Counted from the first letter of the stretch, positions 1-9,243 are shown. The stretch is 64,000 bases of DNA from Lachnospiraceae bacterium AC2028 (GCA_000702685.1 JNJD01000010.1:1-64000), one strand, 5' to 3'. Made by a program: numbers and translations. The notes: generated by a model from the letters alone, not told the origin.

Positions 1-279
1 TATCAACACGCTTACTACAGAACTGAACTCCAAAAGCACGGCATAACACAGTCCATGTCGCGAAAAGGAAATTGCTATGACAACTGCATTATGGAAACGT
101 TCTTTGGCAGGTTAAAGAATGAGATGTACTATGGCTATGAGAAAGAATACAAATCTTTTGGAGAGTTCAAAAAGGCCGTTGAAAAATATATATACTACTA
201 CAACAACGAAAGAATCCAAGCAAAAACAAAATGGATGCCCCCTGTAAAGTACAGGGAAGCATCCATGTGTTCCGCCTAA
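1..279 (+). CDS. IS3-family transposase, C-terminal fragment (5' end outside window)
   Basis: The frame is open from base 1 and encodes 92 residues of the catalytic domain of an IS3/IS150-type OrfB transposase (rve integrase core). The segment around base 46 reads ITQSMSRKGNCYDN, followed by METFFGRLKNE, which is the highly conserved block containing the last acidic residue of the DDE triad. The C-terminal YIYYYNNERIQAK...PVKYR is also typical. An internal ATG at 55 is not the true start. Whether the full element is intact cannot be told from here. The tail looks undamaged, with no frameshift in the visible part. Confidence 0.93.
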   Translation, partial: YQHAYYRTELQKHGITQSMSRKGNCYDNCIMETFFGRLKNEMYYGYEKEYKSFGEFKKAVEKYIYYYNNERIQAKTKWMPPVKYREASMCSA

Positions 280-313
280 ATCATAAATCAATGTGTCCAG
301 GATTCTGGGTACA
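1..313 (+). mobile_element. IS3-family insertion sequence, right end only
   Basis: The window opens inside an insertion sequence. The reading frame from base 1 carries the C-terminal part of an IS3-type transposase and is followed, after its stop at 277-279, by a short non-coding tail ending near 313 in ...GGGTACA, which fits the ...CA right terminus usual in this family. The left end lies outside the window, so neither the terminal inverted repeat nor a target-site duplication can be verified. The exact right boundary is an estimate. Confidence 0.7.
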
Positions 314-341
314 TATCATCTTTGCCGGGAGTTTTTATTTC

Positions 342-385
342 TTTACAAAACTTCAGGTCAGTAGTATTATTAAGAAAACGGTTTC
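342..385 (+). promoter_or_regulatory. Promoter and LacI-type operator of the lacI-glgP unit
   Basis: A sigma-A-like promoter is visible: -35 TTTACA at 342-347, 17-base spacer, -10 TATTAT at 365-370. The predicted start point near 377 falls inside GAAAACGGTTTC (374-385), a near-palindrome with a central CG that fits the general operator shape of LacI-family repressors. Placement suggests repression by the downstream LacI-type protein on its own operon; this is inference. Confidence 0.6.
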
Positions 386-423
386 CTAATGAGGGGTTTA
401 TAATATAGAAAAGGAGGGGTTAT

Positions 424-1419
424 ATGGTAACGATAAGAGATGTTGCAAAAAGAGCCGGAGTTGCCGTCTCGACTGTTTCCAAGGTCATCAACAATTACCC
501 CAGCGTATCCGAAGATACGATCATAAGGGTAAATGAAGCAATAGAGGAACTTCACTTCATCCCCAATTCGGTAGCCGCATCGCTTTCCTCCAAACAGTCG
601 GGAAGGGTTGCGGTTCTGACGGATCCCGACGGACAGACCTTAGCATCCAGTGAAATAATGATGCAGTATATAATGGGTGCGGTAAAAGCCGGGAATGAAG
701 CAAGGCTTGATGTCGTACCTCTGTTTTTCTCGATGTTCGCGGGAATGCAGGTTGAGGAGATCGAACACAGGCTTGAAGCCCAGAATATCAGAAGTATAAT
801 CATATGCGGTCTCGACAGGGACATGACCGCGCTCACACAGCTTATCGAAAGGGAAAAATTCAAAAACGTCGTAGTCGATATGCCGATGGAGAGCGAGAAT
901 ACTTCCAATATAGGAGTCGATCACGCCCAGGCTCAGAAGGATATCCTTCGCAAGACGATCACCGAAAATACGGGGCCCAGTAATAGCGTCCTGTATATAT
1001 CGGGCAGGACCAACAGCTACGTCACAGAGGAGAGAGTGCGCGGGGCTATGGAGTTGTCCGAAGAGATGGGATTTGAACTGACCGTCATGAACGGTGAATT
1101 CAGTGAAAAGAAAGCAAGGGAAATAACGTTCAAGCTTGGGCGTGATAAGGACATAATCGCATGCGGATCGGATCTTATGGCGATCGGTGCGATGAAAGCT
1201 CTTACCGATATGAATGTTTTCCATCCGGTCTGCGGATTTGACGGCATCACACTCATGGGATATGCCGGCAAGAATATGACCACGGTCCGCCAGGATTTCA
1301 AGGATATCGGTGAAGAAGCACTCAGGGAGTGCTGCAGGCTTATGGGAGGGGACAAAGGCCGCAGCATCAGAATGCCCTACACACTTATGCAGGTAAGATA
1401 CGAAGACGTACTGGGATGA
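424..1419 (+). CDS. LacI-family transcriptional regulator
   Basis: This 331-residue protein has the LacI layout. The N-terminal helix-turn-helix and hinge helix are VTIRDVAKRAGVAVSTVSKVI (about residues 2-22) and PNSVAASLSSKQS (about 47-60). They are followed by a periplasmic-binding-protein-like sensor domain to the C terminus. The ribosome binding site AGGAGGGG lies just before the ATG. Glycogen phosphorylase begins 15 bases after its stop, so the two are almost certainly co-transcribed, and the regulator probably senses a sugar linked to glycogen or maltodextrin use. The effector cannot be read from the sequence. An operator-like palindrome sits at the predicted transcription start upstream. 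Confidence 0.92.
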   Translation: MVTIRDVAKRAGVAVSTVSKVINNYPSVSEDTIIRVNEAIEELHFIPNSVAASLSSKQSGRVAVLTDPDGQTLASSEIMMQYIMGAVKAGNEARLDVVPLFFSMFAGMQVEEIEHRLEAQNIRSIIICGLDRDMTALTQLIEREKFKNVVVDMPMESENTSNIGVDHAQAQKDILRKTITENTGPSNSVLYISGRTNSYVTEERVRGAMELSEEMGFELTVMNGEFSEKKAREITFKLGRDKDIIACGSDLMAIGAMKALTDMNVFHPVCGFDGITLMGYAGKNMTTVRQDFKDIGEEALRECCRLMGGDKGRSIRMPYTLMQVRYEDVLG

Positions 1420-1434
1420 GGGAGAGAGAAATAT

Positions 1435-3741
1435 ATGGAAAGCAATCGCAATCTTGGAAGAGATGTAATAATCATGAACCTTGAGGAACAGCTCGGCATC
1501 ATAACCGAGCGGGATCACGGCAAAAAGATTGCCGAATGTTCGGATAAGGAACTCTATTATTCGATCCTTTCTTTGGTAAAGACACTGATGGATGTATCAA
1601 TGCCGATATCGGGTGAAAAGAAAGTCTATTACATATCGATGGAATTCCTCATCGGTAAGCTCCTTTCCAACAACCTGATCAACCTCGGCATATATGACAA
1701 GCTTTCCGATATACTTGCGAAAAACGGAAAGAGCATGGCCGATATCGAAGAAGCGGAGCCTGAACCTTCACTCGGAAACGGAGGTCTCGGAAGGCTTGCC
1801 GCGTGCTTCCTCGATTCCATCGCAACGCTCGGACTTCCCGGCGACGGAATCGGACTCAACTATCACTTCGGTCTTTTCAAGCAGGTATTTAAAAACAATG
1901 CCCAGACAGCGGAAAAGAATGACTGGATCGAAGATAACAGCTGGCTCAGGAATACTCCGGTTTCTTTTAAAGTAAAGTACAAGAATTTCGAAGTCGTTTC
2001 CAAAATGTATGACATAGACGTCATAGGCTACGAGAACGGAGTTAACAAGCTCCATCTGTTCGATGTCGAAAGTCTCGATGAGAGCCTGGTAAAGAAGGGT
2101 ATTGATTTCGATAAGAAAGCGATCGAAAAGAACCTTACCCTTTTCCTGTATCCCGATGATTCGGATAAGGACGGCAATCTTCTCAGGATCTACCAGGAAT
2201 ATTTCATGTGCGCGAATGCGGCAAGACTCATACTCAAGGATATGAAGGACAAAAAGTATGAGCTTACCGAGCTTTCAAAGCATGCTGCGGTTCAGATAAA
2301 CGATACGCATCCCACACTGGTCATTCCCGAGCTCATCAGGATAATGGTAGAGGAAGAGCATTTCTCGATGGACGAGGCGATCAAGGAAGTCACGGCTGCG
2401 TGTGCATATACCAATCACACCATTCTTGCCGAGGCGCTTGAGACCTGGCCCATAGATTATCTCGAGGAAGTCGTTCCCCATCTTGTTCCTTACATTGAGG
2501 AACTCGATAAGAGGGCGAAGGCGAAGTATGAAGATCCCAAGGTGGCCATAATCGACGGTGACAACAGGGTCCATATGGCCCATATCGATATCCATTACGG
2601 ACATTCGATCAACGGTGTTGCGGCCATCCACACCGACATACTGAAGGAGACCGAGCTCAACTGCTTCTACAAGATATATCCCGAGAAGTTCAACAACAAG
2701 ACCAACGGCATCACCTTCAGAAGATGGCTGATCTCGTGCAATCACGAACTTTCCGCTTTCCTTTCCGAGACCATAGGTGACGGATACACGAAGAACGCCG
2801 ACGATCTCGAAAAGCTCCTTGAGTTCAGGGACAATGACAAGGTTCTCGAGACCATCGATAAGATCAAGAAGACCAAGAAGCAGCAGTTTGCTGATTTCGT
2901 CAGGGAAAAAGAAGGCGTTGAGCTGAATGTCGATTCGATCTTCGATATCCAGTCCAAGAGACTGCACGAATACAAGCGCCAGCAGATGAATGCCCTCTAT
3001 ATCATCCATAAATATCTGGAGATAAAAGCGGGAAAGAAACCGGTAAGACCGGTAACCTACATCTTCGGTGCCAAGGCAGCTCCGGCTTACATCATCGCAC
3101 AGGATATCATCCATCTTATCCTCTGCCTGCAGGAACTCATTGATAAGGATCCCGAAGTAAATCCTTACATGAAGGTCCTTATGGTCGAAAACTACAATGT
3201 CACCTATGCGGAGAAGATGATCCCCGCATGTGATGTTTCGGAGCAGATATCCCTTGCTTCCAAGGAAGCATCCGGAACCGGCAATATGAAGTTCATGCTC
3301 AACGGAGCGGTCACTCTCGGAACTGCTGACGGAGCAAATGTAGAGATAGCTGAGCTGGTCGGAAAAGAAAACATCTTCGAATTCGGTCTCGATTCCGATA
3401 CGGTCATCGGTCATTACAAGAAAGCCGATTACGTATCGATGGATTATTACAAAAACAGACCGGTCATCAAGGAAGCCGTTGATTTCATAACCTGCATGCA
3501 GATGCTCAAGATCGGCGATGTGGTCAGGCTTACGAGACTCAAGAGCGAGCTGATGAACAAGGACTGGTTCATGACCCTGATCGATCTCGAAGACTATATC
3601 AGGGTAAAGGACGAGACATTTGCGGCATACGAAGACCGTGACAGATGGGTACGCATGATGCTTGTCAACATTGCCAAGGCCGGGTTCTTCTCGTCAGACA
3701 GGACCATAAGGCAGTACAATGAAGACATATGGCACTTATGA
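1435..3741 (+). CDS. glgP: Glycogen/maltodextrin phosphorylase
   Basis: A GT35 phosphorylase that releases glucose-1-phosphate from alpha-1,4-glucans using PLP. The PLP-lysine region [16 protein letters not shown] is present, with the lysine near residue 619, and so are [32 protein letters not shown] and TNGITFRRW. At 768 residues it is somewhat shorter than many family members (about 800-840) but shows no gap in the core. The start at 1435 has GGGAGAG upstream; an in-frame ATG at 1474 is an alternative that would remove 13 residues. It sits directly behind the LacI-type gene and is followed by a clear terminator, so this is a two-gene unit. Confidence 0.95.
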   Translation: MESNRNLGRDVIIMNLEEQLGIITERDHGKKIAECSDKELYYSILSLVKTLMDVSMPISGEKKVYYISMEFLIGKLLSNNLINLGIYDKLSDILAKNGKSMADIEEAEPEPSLGNGGLGRLAACFLDSIATLGLPGDGIGLNYHFGLFKQVFKNNAQTAEKNDWIEDNSWLRNTPVSFKVKYKNFEVVSKMYDIDVIGYENGVNKLHLFDVESLDESLVKKGIDFDKKAIEKNLTLFLYPDDSDKDGNLLRIYQEYFMCANAARLILKDMKDKKYELTELSKHAAVQINDTHPTLVIPELIRIMVEEEHFSMDEAIKEVTAACAYTNHTILAEALETWPIDYLEEVVPHLVPYIEELDKRAKAKYEDPKVAIIDGDNRVHMAHIDIHYGHSINGVAAIHTDILKETELNCFYKIYPEKFNNKTNGITFRRWLISCNHELSAFLSETIGDGYTKNADDLEKLLEFRDNDKVLETIDKIKKTKKQQFADFVREKEGVELNVDSIFDIQSKRLHEYKRQQMNALYIIHKYLEIKAGKKPVRPVTYIFGAKAAPAYIIAQDIIHLILCLQELIDKDPEVNPYMKVLMVENYNVTYAEKMIPACDVSEQISLASKEASGTGNMKFMLNGAVTLGTADGANVEIAELVGKENIFEFGLDSDTVIGHYKKADYVSMDYYKNRPVIKEAVDFITCMQMLKIGDVVRLTRLKSELMNKDWFMTLIDLEDYIRVKDETFAAYEDRDRWVRMMLVNIAKAGFFSSDRTIRQYNEDIWHL

Positions 3742-3780
3742 GGGGCTGACATACAAGATGTTGCGGTTGACATAAAGTAT

Positions 3781-3807
3781 AAAGACACGGGTAAAACCGT
3801 GTCTTTT
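3781..3807 (+). terminator. Intrinsic terminator of the lacI-glgP unit
   Basis: Perfect 10-bp stem AAAGACACGG / CCGTGTCTTT with loop GTAAAA, running into a short T tract. It lies 40 bases after the glgP stop. Confidence 0.85.
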
Positions 3808-3906
3808 ACTGTGTTCTTTTATAAGAATCCAGTGAAATCAAGGGTTTGCGGGCTTATTGAACAATTTTCACAAAAAATTAAATAATCATTTAAGTAATAT
3901 TATGTC

Positions 3907-3987
3907 GCACAATATCTTGACGAAAACCTTTTTCGAGGGCTACAATATGTAGTGCACGGTCATATGGAATTACACTATATATTCCGT
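3907..3987 (+). promoter_or_regulatory. nrdD promoter with three NrdR-box-like sites
   Basis: Promoter: -35 TTGACG at 3917-3922, 18-base spacer, -10 TACAAT at 3941-3946. Three sites match the NrdR-box core CWATATNTWG or nearly so: CAATATCTTG at 3910-3919, CAATATGTAG at 3943-3952 (inside the 13-base palindrome CTACAATATGTAG) and CTATATATTC at 3975-3984. They are spaced 33 and 32 bp apart, about three helical turns. The first overlaps the -35 and the second the -10, so binding would block RNA polymerase. NrdR is the known (d)ATP-responsive repressor of ribonucleotide reductase genes. Confidence 0.75.
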
Positions 3988-4037
3988 ATTTTTGGCCAGA
4001 ATATCATATAAAACCGTAATCGGGCAGGGGAGTGTCT

Positions 4038-6209
4038 ATGAAGATTATCAAAAGAAGCGGCAGTGAGGTGCCTTTCGACATTGAGAAGATAGTTGCGGCT
4101 GTCAGAAAGGCTAATGAAAGTGTTATCGAAACAGAGAGGATGACCGAGAAGCAGATCGAGGTCATTGCGGATAACATGGTCACTCAGTGTTCCAGGATTC
4201 CCAGGTCTCTTTCCGTTGAGGAGATCCAGGACATGGTCGAGAATGAGATCATGAACCAGAGAGCATTTGCCGTAGCACGCTCCTATATTACCTACAGATA
4301 TAAGAGACAGCTTGTCCGTAAGTCCAATTCTACCGACGAGCAGATCCTGTCCCTCATCGAGTGCAACAACGAAGAGGTCAAGCAGGAGAATTCCAATAAG
4401 AATCCCACCGTCAACAGCGTTCAGCGTGACTATATGGCCGGTGAGGTCAGCAAGGATATCACCAAGAGATTCCTTCTTGATGAGGATATTGTAGCCGCTC
4501 ACGAGGCAGGTCTTATCCATTTCCATGATGCGGATTACTTTGCACAGCATATGCACAACTGCTGTCTCGTAAACCTTCAGGACATGCTCCAGAACGGAAC
4601 CGTCATCAGCGAGACCATGATCGAGAAGCCTCACTCGTTCTCAACAGCTTGTAATGTTGCCACCCAGGCTATAGCTCAGATCGCATCATCACAGTACGGC
4701 GGACAGAGTATTTCTCTTTCACATCTTGCTCCCTTCGTTCAGATCAGCCGTGAGAAGTTCAGGGCAACTGTAAGGCAGGAGATGGAAGATGCCGGAATTA
4801 GTGTCACCGAGGAAGAGATCAACAAGGTCGCAGAGATGAGAGTCCTTGATGAGATCAAAGCCGGTGTTCAGACCATCCAGTACCAGGTCATCACCCTTAT
4901 GACCACCAACGGCCAGGCTCCCTTCATAACCGTATTCATGTATCTTGATGAGGTTCCCGAGGGACAGACCAGGGACGACCTTGCAACCGTCATCGAAGAG
5001 ATGCTCAAGCAGCGTATCAAGGGCGTCAAGAATGAGAAGGGTGTTTACATCACTCCCGCATTCCCCAAGCTCATCTATGTTCTCGATGAAGACAATGTCA
5101 CCAAGGACAGCAAATATTATTATCTGACCGAACTTGCCGCTAAGTGCACGGCTAAGCGTATGGTTCCCGATTACATCTCCGCTAAGGTCATGAAGGAACT
5201 CAAGGGCGGCAATGTATATACATGCATGGGATGCAGGAGCTTCCTTACCTACGAGCCCGGCGTACAGAACGTCGACGGAACTCCCAAGTTCTACGGCAGA
5301 TTCAATCAGGGCGTCGTCACCCTCAACCTTGTCGATATCGCATGCTCATCGGGCGGTGATATGGATAAGTTCTGGAGCATCTTTGATGAGAGACTCGAGA
5401 TCTGCCACAGAGCACTCATGGCAAGACATAACCGTCTCAAGGGAACTCTTTCCGATGTTGCTCCCATCCTCTGGCAGTACGGCGCACTTGCAAGACTCCA
5501 GAAGGGTGAGAAGATCGACAAGCTTCTTTTCGACGGATATTCAACCATATCTCTCGGATATGCGGGCCTTAACGAATGTACCAAGTATATGACCGGCAAG
5601 TCTCATACCGATCCTACCGCAACACCGTTCGCACTTGAAGTAATGCAGAAGCTCAATGATGCGTGCAAGAAGTGGAGAGGCGAGAGCAACATCGCATTCT
5701 CGCTTTACGGAACTCCTCTCGAGTCCACCACTTACAAATTTGCAAAGTGTCTCCAGAAGAGATTCGGAATCATCCCCGGCGTTACCGATAAGAGCTACAT
5801 TACCAACTCCTATCACGTACACGTCACCGAGAACATCGATGCATTCGAAAAGCTCAAGTTCGAATCACAGTTCCAGGCGCTTTCACCCGGCGGTGCGATC
5901 AGCTATGTCGAGGTTCCAAACCTTCAGGACAATATCGAAGCTGTCATTTCCGTAATGCAGTACATCTACGACAACATCATGTACGCAGAGCTCAATACCA
6001 AGAGTGACTACTGCCAGGTATGCGGATACAACGGAGAGATCCAGATCGTCAATGACAAGGACGGCAAGCTCATCTGGGAATGCCCCAACTGCGGAAACCG
6101 CGATCAGAACAAGATGAACGTAGCCCGCAGGACATGCGGATACATCGGAACACAGTTCTGGAACCAGGGCAGGACCCAGGAGATCAAGGAAAGAGTGCTT
6201 CATCTGTAA
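4038..6209 (+). CDS. nrdD: Anaerobic ribonucleoside-triphosphate reductase (class III)
   Basis: Reduces ribonucleoside triphosphates to deoxy forms with a glycyl radical, hence only without oxygen. Residues about 1-95 form an ATP-cone (IIKRSGSEVPFDIEKIV), the allosteric dATP/ATP sensor. The reductase barrel follows. Near the C terminus there is a CxxC...CxxC zinc site (CQVCGYNGEI and CPNCGN), then the glycyl-radical loop RRTCGYIGTQFWNQGR with the radical glycine at about residue 701. The ATG at 4038, behind GGGCAGGGGAG, is preferred to a GTG two codons earlier. The activase gene nrdG is not next to it and must lie elsewhere. Upstream NrdR-box-like sites suggest regulation by deoxynucleotide level. 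Confidence 0.97.
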   Translation: MKIIKRSGSEVPFDIEKIVAAVRKANESVIETERMTEKQIEVIADNMVTQCSRIPRSLSVEEIQDMVENEIMNQRAFAVARSYITYRYKRQLVRKSNSTDEQILSLIECNNEEVKQENSNKNPTVNSVQRDYMAGEVSKDITKRFLLDEDIVAAHEAGLIHFHDADYFAQHMHNCCLVNLQDMLQNGTVISETMIEKPHSFSTACNVATQAIAQIASSQYGGQSISLSHLAPFVQISREKFRATVRQEMEDAGISVTEEEINKVAEMRVLDEIKAGVQTIQYQVITLMTTNGQAPFITVFMYLDEVPEGQTRDDLATVIEEMLKQRIKGVKNEKGVYITPAFPKLIYVLDEDNVTKDSKYYYLTELAAKCTAKRMVPDYISAKVMKELKGGNVYTCMGCRSFLTYEPGVQNVDGTPKFYGRFNQGVVTLNLVDIACSSGGDMDKFWSIFDERLEICHRALMARHNRLKGTLSDVAPILWQYGALARLQKGEKIDKLLFDGYSTISLGYAGLNECTKYMTGKSHTDPTATPFALEVMQKLNDACKKWRGESNIAFSLYGTPLESTTYKFAKCLQKRFGIIPGVTDKSYITNSYHVHVTENIDAFEKLKFESQFQALSPGGAISYVEVPNLQDNIEAVISVMQYIYDNIMYAELNTKSDYCQVCGYNGEIQIVNDKDGKLIWECPNCGNRDQNKMNVARRTCGYIGTQFWNQGRTQEIKERVLHL

Positions 6210-6260
6210 TATAATATTTTCCGGACAATAATACACATTTGTATAGGAATGTTTGGGATA

Positions 6261-6288
6261 GAAGCGAGGGGATACGTCCCCTCGCTTC
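6261..6288 (+). terminator. Probable terminator hairpin after nrdD
   Basis: GAAGCGAGGGG / CCCCTCGCTTC form an 11-bp stem with a 6-base loop, about 50 bases after the nrdD stop. There is no long T tract, so termination strength is uncertain. Confidence 0.6.
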
Positions 6289-6301
6289 GCATTTGGTGTC
6301 A

Positions 6302-6478
6302 TTTTCTGCAATATTCTGCCGTTTTCTGCAATGAAGGTTTTCTTTTTCGGGGATATAAAGGATAATCCGTGTCAGACGACCGTATCTTATGATAGGGCGG
6401 ATTATATATATGGTGTTTTGTAAGGCGAAGTATCCCTATTGTCAAACCTTCCTGGCGTAGGGATATTTTGCTTTTTTG
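6302..6478 (+). other. Structured intergenic stretch with repeats and a terminator-like hairpin
   Basis: Between nrdD and the next gene there is no convincing reading frame. The stretch holds two direct copies of TTTTCTGCAAT (6302 and 6322 regions), a perfect 8-bp inverted repeat ATAATCCG (6362-6369) / CGGATTAT (6398-6405), and TATCCCTA (6431-6438) / TAGGGATA (6458-6465) followed by TTTTGCTTTTTT. The last looks like an intrinsic terminator. A short untranslated RNA ending near 6478 is possible, but I see no strong promoter for it. Confidence 0.4.
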
Positions 6479-6538
6479 TTATCCCGCTTTGTTATAAGAT
6501 AGTCTTGTAGCGTTAAACGTTTTCTTGTGAGGTGAAAA

Positions 6539-7492
6539 ATGACGGAACGTAGCGAAAAAAAATCCGGCGGCAGAAAACTGCTTCCGCTCATCATCATACT
6601 GATCACTCTTGCTGTCGTCGGTCTTCTGGTCGTGATAGGATTTGTGACGGGCATTTTCGGAACCAAGTTCAGGAAGGATGAAGCTCTCAACGAATCCAAA
6701 TACTTTAGTTATGAGGAAGCCGGATACAGCATAAACGGTGACGGGGTCATCTTTGACAGGGACGGCATAAAGGTCACCGTTACCGGCATATATCATGACT
6801 CCGAAGATTATTACGAACACGACGGCTTTCCTACGGGAAATGCCAGAGTCGGTTTTCTGGTGGAAAACTATTACGGAGAGAATATTGATCTGAGACTTTC
6901 CTGTTATACCATCAACGGTGTGACATCATCCGGCAGTTATATTTATCTCACGGGTAATTTCAAAAATAATAAGACGGTCCAGGTGTATGAAGATATACCA
7001 TTCTGTCCCGGAAAAGAAATAGCCGAGATGGTGATAGATGAAGTCCATATATACAGCATGGACGGTCATGGCCTGGGTTATGCATTCCGGCCCGTTGTCA
7101 TCACAACAACCTCGAATGTGACGCTTCCGGAGTATGATCTGTCGGATTATTCCATCAGATACGAAGATGAAAACGTTGTGATCTATTCCCGCGTGGACAA
7201 CAATGATTATCATGAGGGTTACAGGATATATATGGAGAACAGATCGGACAATGCATTTTTGGTATCTGTAAAAGAACTGACCGTAGATGGCAAAAGAGTG
7301 CATGAGCAGGGAATAGACAGCAGTCTGTGGCTGCTTCCCGGACATATTCTTCTTTCCGATCAGATCTACAGTTACGATGCCGCATACACATCGACCTCCC
7401 TGGAAAACAGAGAGGTGCAGCTCGATCTTTCCTTTGTCTTTCCCGATGATACTTCTCTGAATTATGATACGGGATATTTGAATCTTAACTGA
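6539..7492 (+). CDS. Membrane-anchored protein of unknown function
   Basis: Family not recognised. The 317-residue product starts with a lysine/arginine-rich stretch, then one hydrophobic segment (about residues 15-41), and continues as a soluble, aspartate- and tyrosine-rich domain likely outside the membrane. Two similar halves can be suspected: GVIFDRDGIKVTVTGIYHD and ENVVIYSRVDNND both begin beta-rich stretches that mention conserved small changes such as VENYYGENIDL and MENRSDNAFLV. This pattern resembles paired immunoglobulin-like beta domains, but that is only an impression. It is preceded by GAGGTGAAAA as ribosome binding site and is 20 bases upstream of the NAD(P)HX dehydratase gene. 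Confidence 0.75.
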   Translation: MTERSEKKSGGRKLLPLIIILITLAVVGLLVVIGFVTGIFGTKFRKDEALNESKYFSYEEAGYSINGDGVIFDRDGIKVTVTGIYHDSEDYYEHDGFPTGNARVGFLVENYYGENIDLRLSCYTINGVTSSGSYIYLTGNFKNNKTVQVYEDIPFCPGKEIAEMVIDEVHIYSMDGHGLGYAFRPVVITTTSNVTLPEYDLSDYSIRYEDENVVIYSRVDNNDYHEGYRIYMENRSDNAFLVSVKELTVDGKRVHEQGIDSSLWLLPGHILLSDQIYSYDAAYTSTSLENREVQLDLSFVFPDDTSLNYDTGYLNLN

Positions 7493-7512
7493 AGAGCCGT
7501 ACGGAGAATGAT

Positions 7513-8376
7513 ATGAAAAAAAGAAAAATGATACATCTGTCAGGCGGGATAAGGGAGTGTCTTCCCGAAAGAGATCCTTCCGGACATAAGGGAACTTTCG
7601 GAAAAGCTTTCATATATTCGGGGAGCTTTGGAAGTGCCGGATGTGCGATCCTTGCGGGCCACGCCGCATACAGGACGGGAGCGGGAATGGTGAAGATCTC
7701 ATCACCCGAATGCAACCGTGTGATAATTCAGACGGCTCTGCCCGAGGCTCTTTACGATACGGGTTCTTTTACCGGAAGGATGCATGCGATCGACAGATGG
7801 AGCGATGTGTATATGGCGGGCCCCGGAATAGGAACGGATGCGGAGGCTGCAGCACAGCTTGATGCACTTATAAACGGAAGCGGATCAAAGCCTCTTTTGC
7901 TCGATGCGGATGCACTGACCGTTATATCGTCCGATGCGGGAAGATACCTCTCCGATGATCTGAGACGTCAGAGCGCCGAAGGAAGGCAGATCGTCCTCAC
8001 ACCTCACGAGGGCGAGCTTCACCGGCTTCTAAAGCTCATTTCCGAAGCACCTTCGGACGGAGACAGGCTAAGCCTCGGAATGGCGGTGTCGGAATATTTC
8101 GGATGCACCGTTGTCGCAAAGGGTGCGGTGACATATACGATCACACCGGATGAAGACGTAGTCTGCAATGATGACTGCGGAAATTCCGGAATGGCAACCG
8201 CAGGAAGCGGGGATGTGCTTGCGGGTATCATCACCGGACTTCTTGCACAGGGATATGATGCACATAAGGCAGCTTCACGCGGAGTAAGGATCCATGCGCT
8301 TGCGGGCGACAAAGCGGCTGCGGCAAAATGCGAGCACGCACTTATGGCGGGCGATATCGCGGAGTATATTTTTTGA
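7513..8376 (+). CDS. nnrD: ADP-dependent NAD(P)H-hydrate dehydratase
   Basis: Repairs damaged NADHX/NADPHX back to NADH/NADPH. It has the ribokinase-like fold typical of the YjeF C-terminal domain: HKGTFGKAFIYSGS near residue 25, LLLDADALTVIS, VLTPHEGELHRLL and the active-site loop GMATAGSGDVLAGIITGL. At 287 residues it is a stand-alone dehydratase; the epimerase domain (NnrE) often fused in front is absent. The ATG at 7513 is behind a GGAG motif. A 30-bp repeat begins immediately after the stop codon. Confidence 0.93.
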   Translation: MKKRKMIHLSGGIRECLPERDPSGHKGTFGKAFIYSGSFGSAGCAILAGHAAYRTGAGMVKISSPECNRVIIQTALPEALYDTGSFTGRMHAIDRWSDVYMAGPGIGTDAEAAAQLDALINGSGSKPLLLDADALTVISSDAGRYLSDDLRRQSAEGRQIVLTPHEGELHRLLKLISEAPSDGDRLSLGMAVSEYFGCTVVAKGAVTYTITPDEDVVCNDDCGNSGMATAGSGDVLAGIITGLLAQGYDAHKAASRGVRIHALAGDKAAAAKCEHALMAGDIAEYIF

Positions 8377-8436
8377 ACAAGGGGACGGTTCCGCTGTTCA
8401 CCCCAAACAAGGGGACGGTTCCGCTGTTCACCTCAA
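8377..8436 (+). repeat. Two tandem copies of a 30-bp GGGGACGGTTCC repeat
   Basis: Units at 8377-8406 and 8407-8436 read ACAAGGGGACGGTTCCGCTG then TTCACCYCAA and differ at one base. The pair begins immediately after the nnrD stop and fills nearly all of the spacer before the pseudouridine synthase gene. Repeats with a GGGGACGGTTC core are, as far as I recall, scattered through many clostridial genomes; genome-wide copy number was not checked. Confidence 0.85.
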
Positions 8437-8457
8437 ACGCCACGATGCGTTGATGCA

Positions 8458-9162
8458 ATGAGAATAGACAAGTTTCTTGCGGACAATTCCATAGGGACGA
8501 GGAAAGAGATCAAGGCATTCGTTAAGGCGGGAAGAGTTTCGGTTAACGGTGCACCCGCATTCGATCCCGGAATGCACATCGATCCCGCAAGTGACGAAGT
8601 GGGCTTTGACGGTTCCGTCATCAAGTATGAGAAGTTCCACTACTATATGCTCAATAAGCCCGCGGGTACCGTATCATCCACCAAGGAGGGTGCTTCGACA
8701 ACGGTTGTGGAACTGCTCGCGGATGAAGGAGTAAAGAATCTCTCGCCGGTTGGAAGACTGGACAAGGATACCGAAGGATTGCTTATTCTTACCGATGACG
8801 GTGAACTTCTGCATGACCTTATCTCACCGAAAAAGCATGTCGGAAAAGAATACCTTGTCATAACGGAAAAGCCGGTATCCGGAGATGATCTGAAGAAACT
8901 GGCAGCAGGCGTGGACATCGGAGACGATAAACCGACGCTCCCCGCAAAAGCGGAAATGAAGGATGACGGACTGCATCTTACTATCACCGAAGGACGTTTC
9001 CATCAGGTGAAAAGAATGCTTGAAGCCGTTGATAATAAAGTAACTTACCTGAAGCGGATAAAGATGGGAGAACTGGAACTTGATCCCGTTCTTAAGGAAG
9101 GAGAATACAGAAAGCTTACGATAGCAGAACTTGCACTTTTAAAAGCCAAAAGTGATGAATAA
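8458..9162 (+). CDS. rsuA: Small-subunit rRNA pseudouridine synthase, RsuA/RluB family
   Basis: Converts a uridine in ribosomal RNA to pseudouridine, probably U516 of 16S rRNA. The N terminus is an S4-like RNA-binding domain (MRIDKFLADNSIGTRKEIKAF). The catalytic domain follows with YMLNKPAGTVSS and the active-site block GRLDKDTEGLLILTDDGEL carrying the catalytic aspartate, and EGRFHQVKRMLEAV near the C terminus. The 234-residue length fits RsuA. No Shine-Dalgarno sequence is seen before the ATG: the 30-bp repeat pair occupies the spacer. Distinguishing RsuA from RluB/RluE targets needs phylogeny. Confidence 0.88.
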   Translation: MRIDKFLADNSIGTRKEIKAFVKAGRVSVNGAPAFDPGMHIDPASDEVGFDGSVIKYEKFHYYMLNKPAGTVSSTKEGASTTVVELLADEGVKNLSPVGRLDKDTEGLLILTDDGELLHDLISPKKHVGKEYLVITEKPVSGDDLKKLAAGVDIGDDKPTLPAKAEMKDDGLHLTITEGRFHQVKRMLEAVDNKVTYLKRIKMGELELDPVLKEGEYRKLTIAELALLKAKSDE

Positions 9163-9243
9163 TAATCTGTTTTTTTCAGAGCAAAAGTGTTATTATGTTC
9201 GGGTCGGATTTCAATAGACTGATCCGATACAACTTAATAATTT

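Noticed and set aside
2275-3414. A 379-residue minus-strand frame inside glgP, and similar long antisense frames in nrdD, por and glycan genes
   Set aside because: They mirror real genes in the complementary frame, a known effect of biased codon use, and have no start signals.
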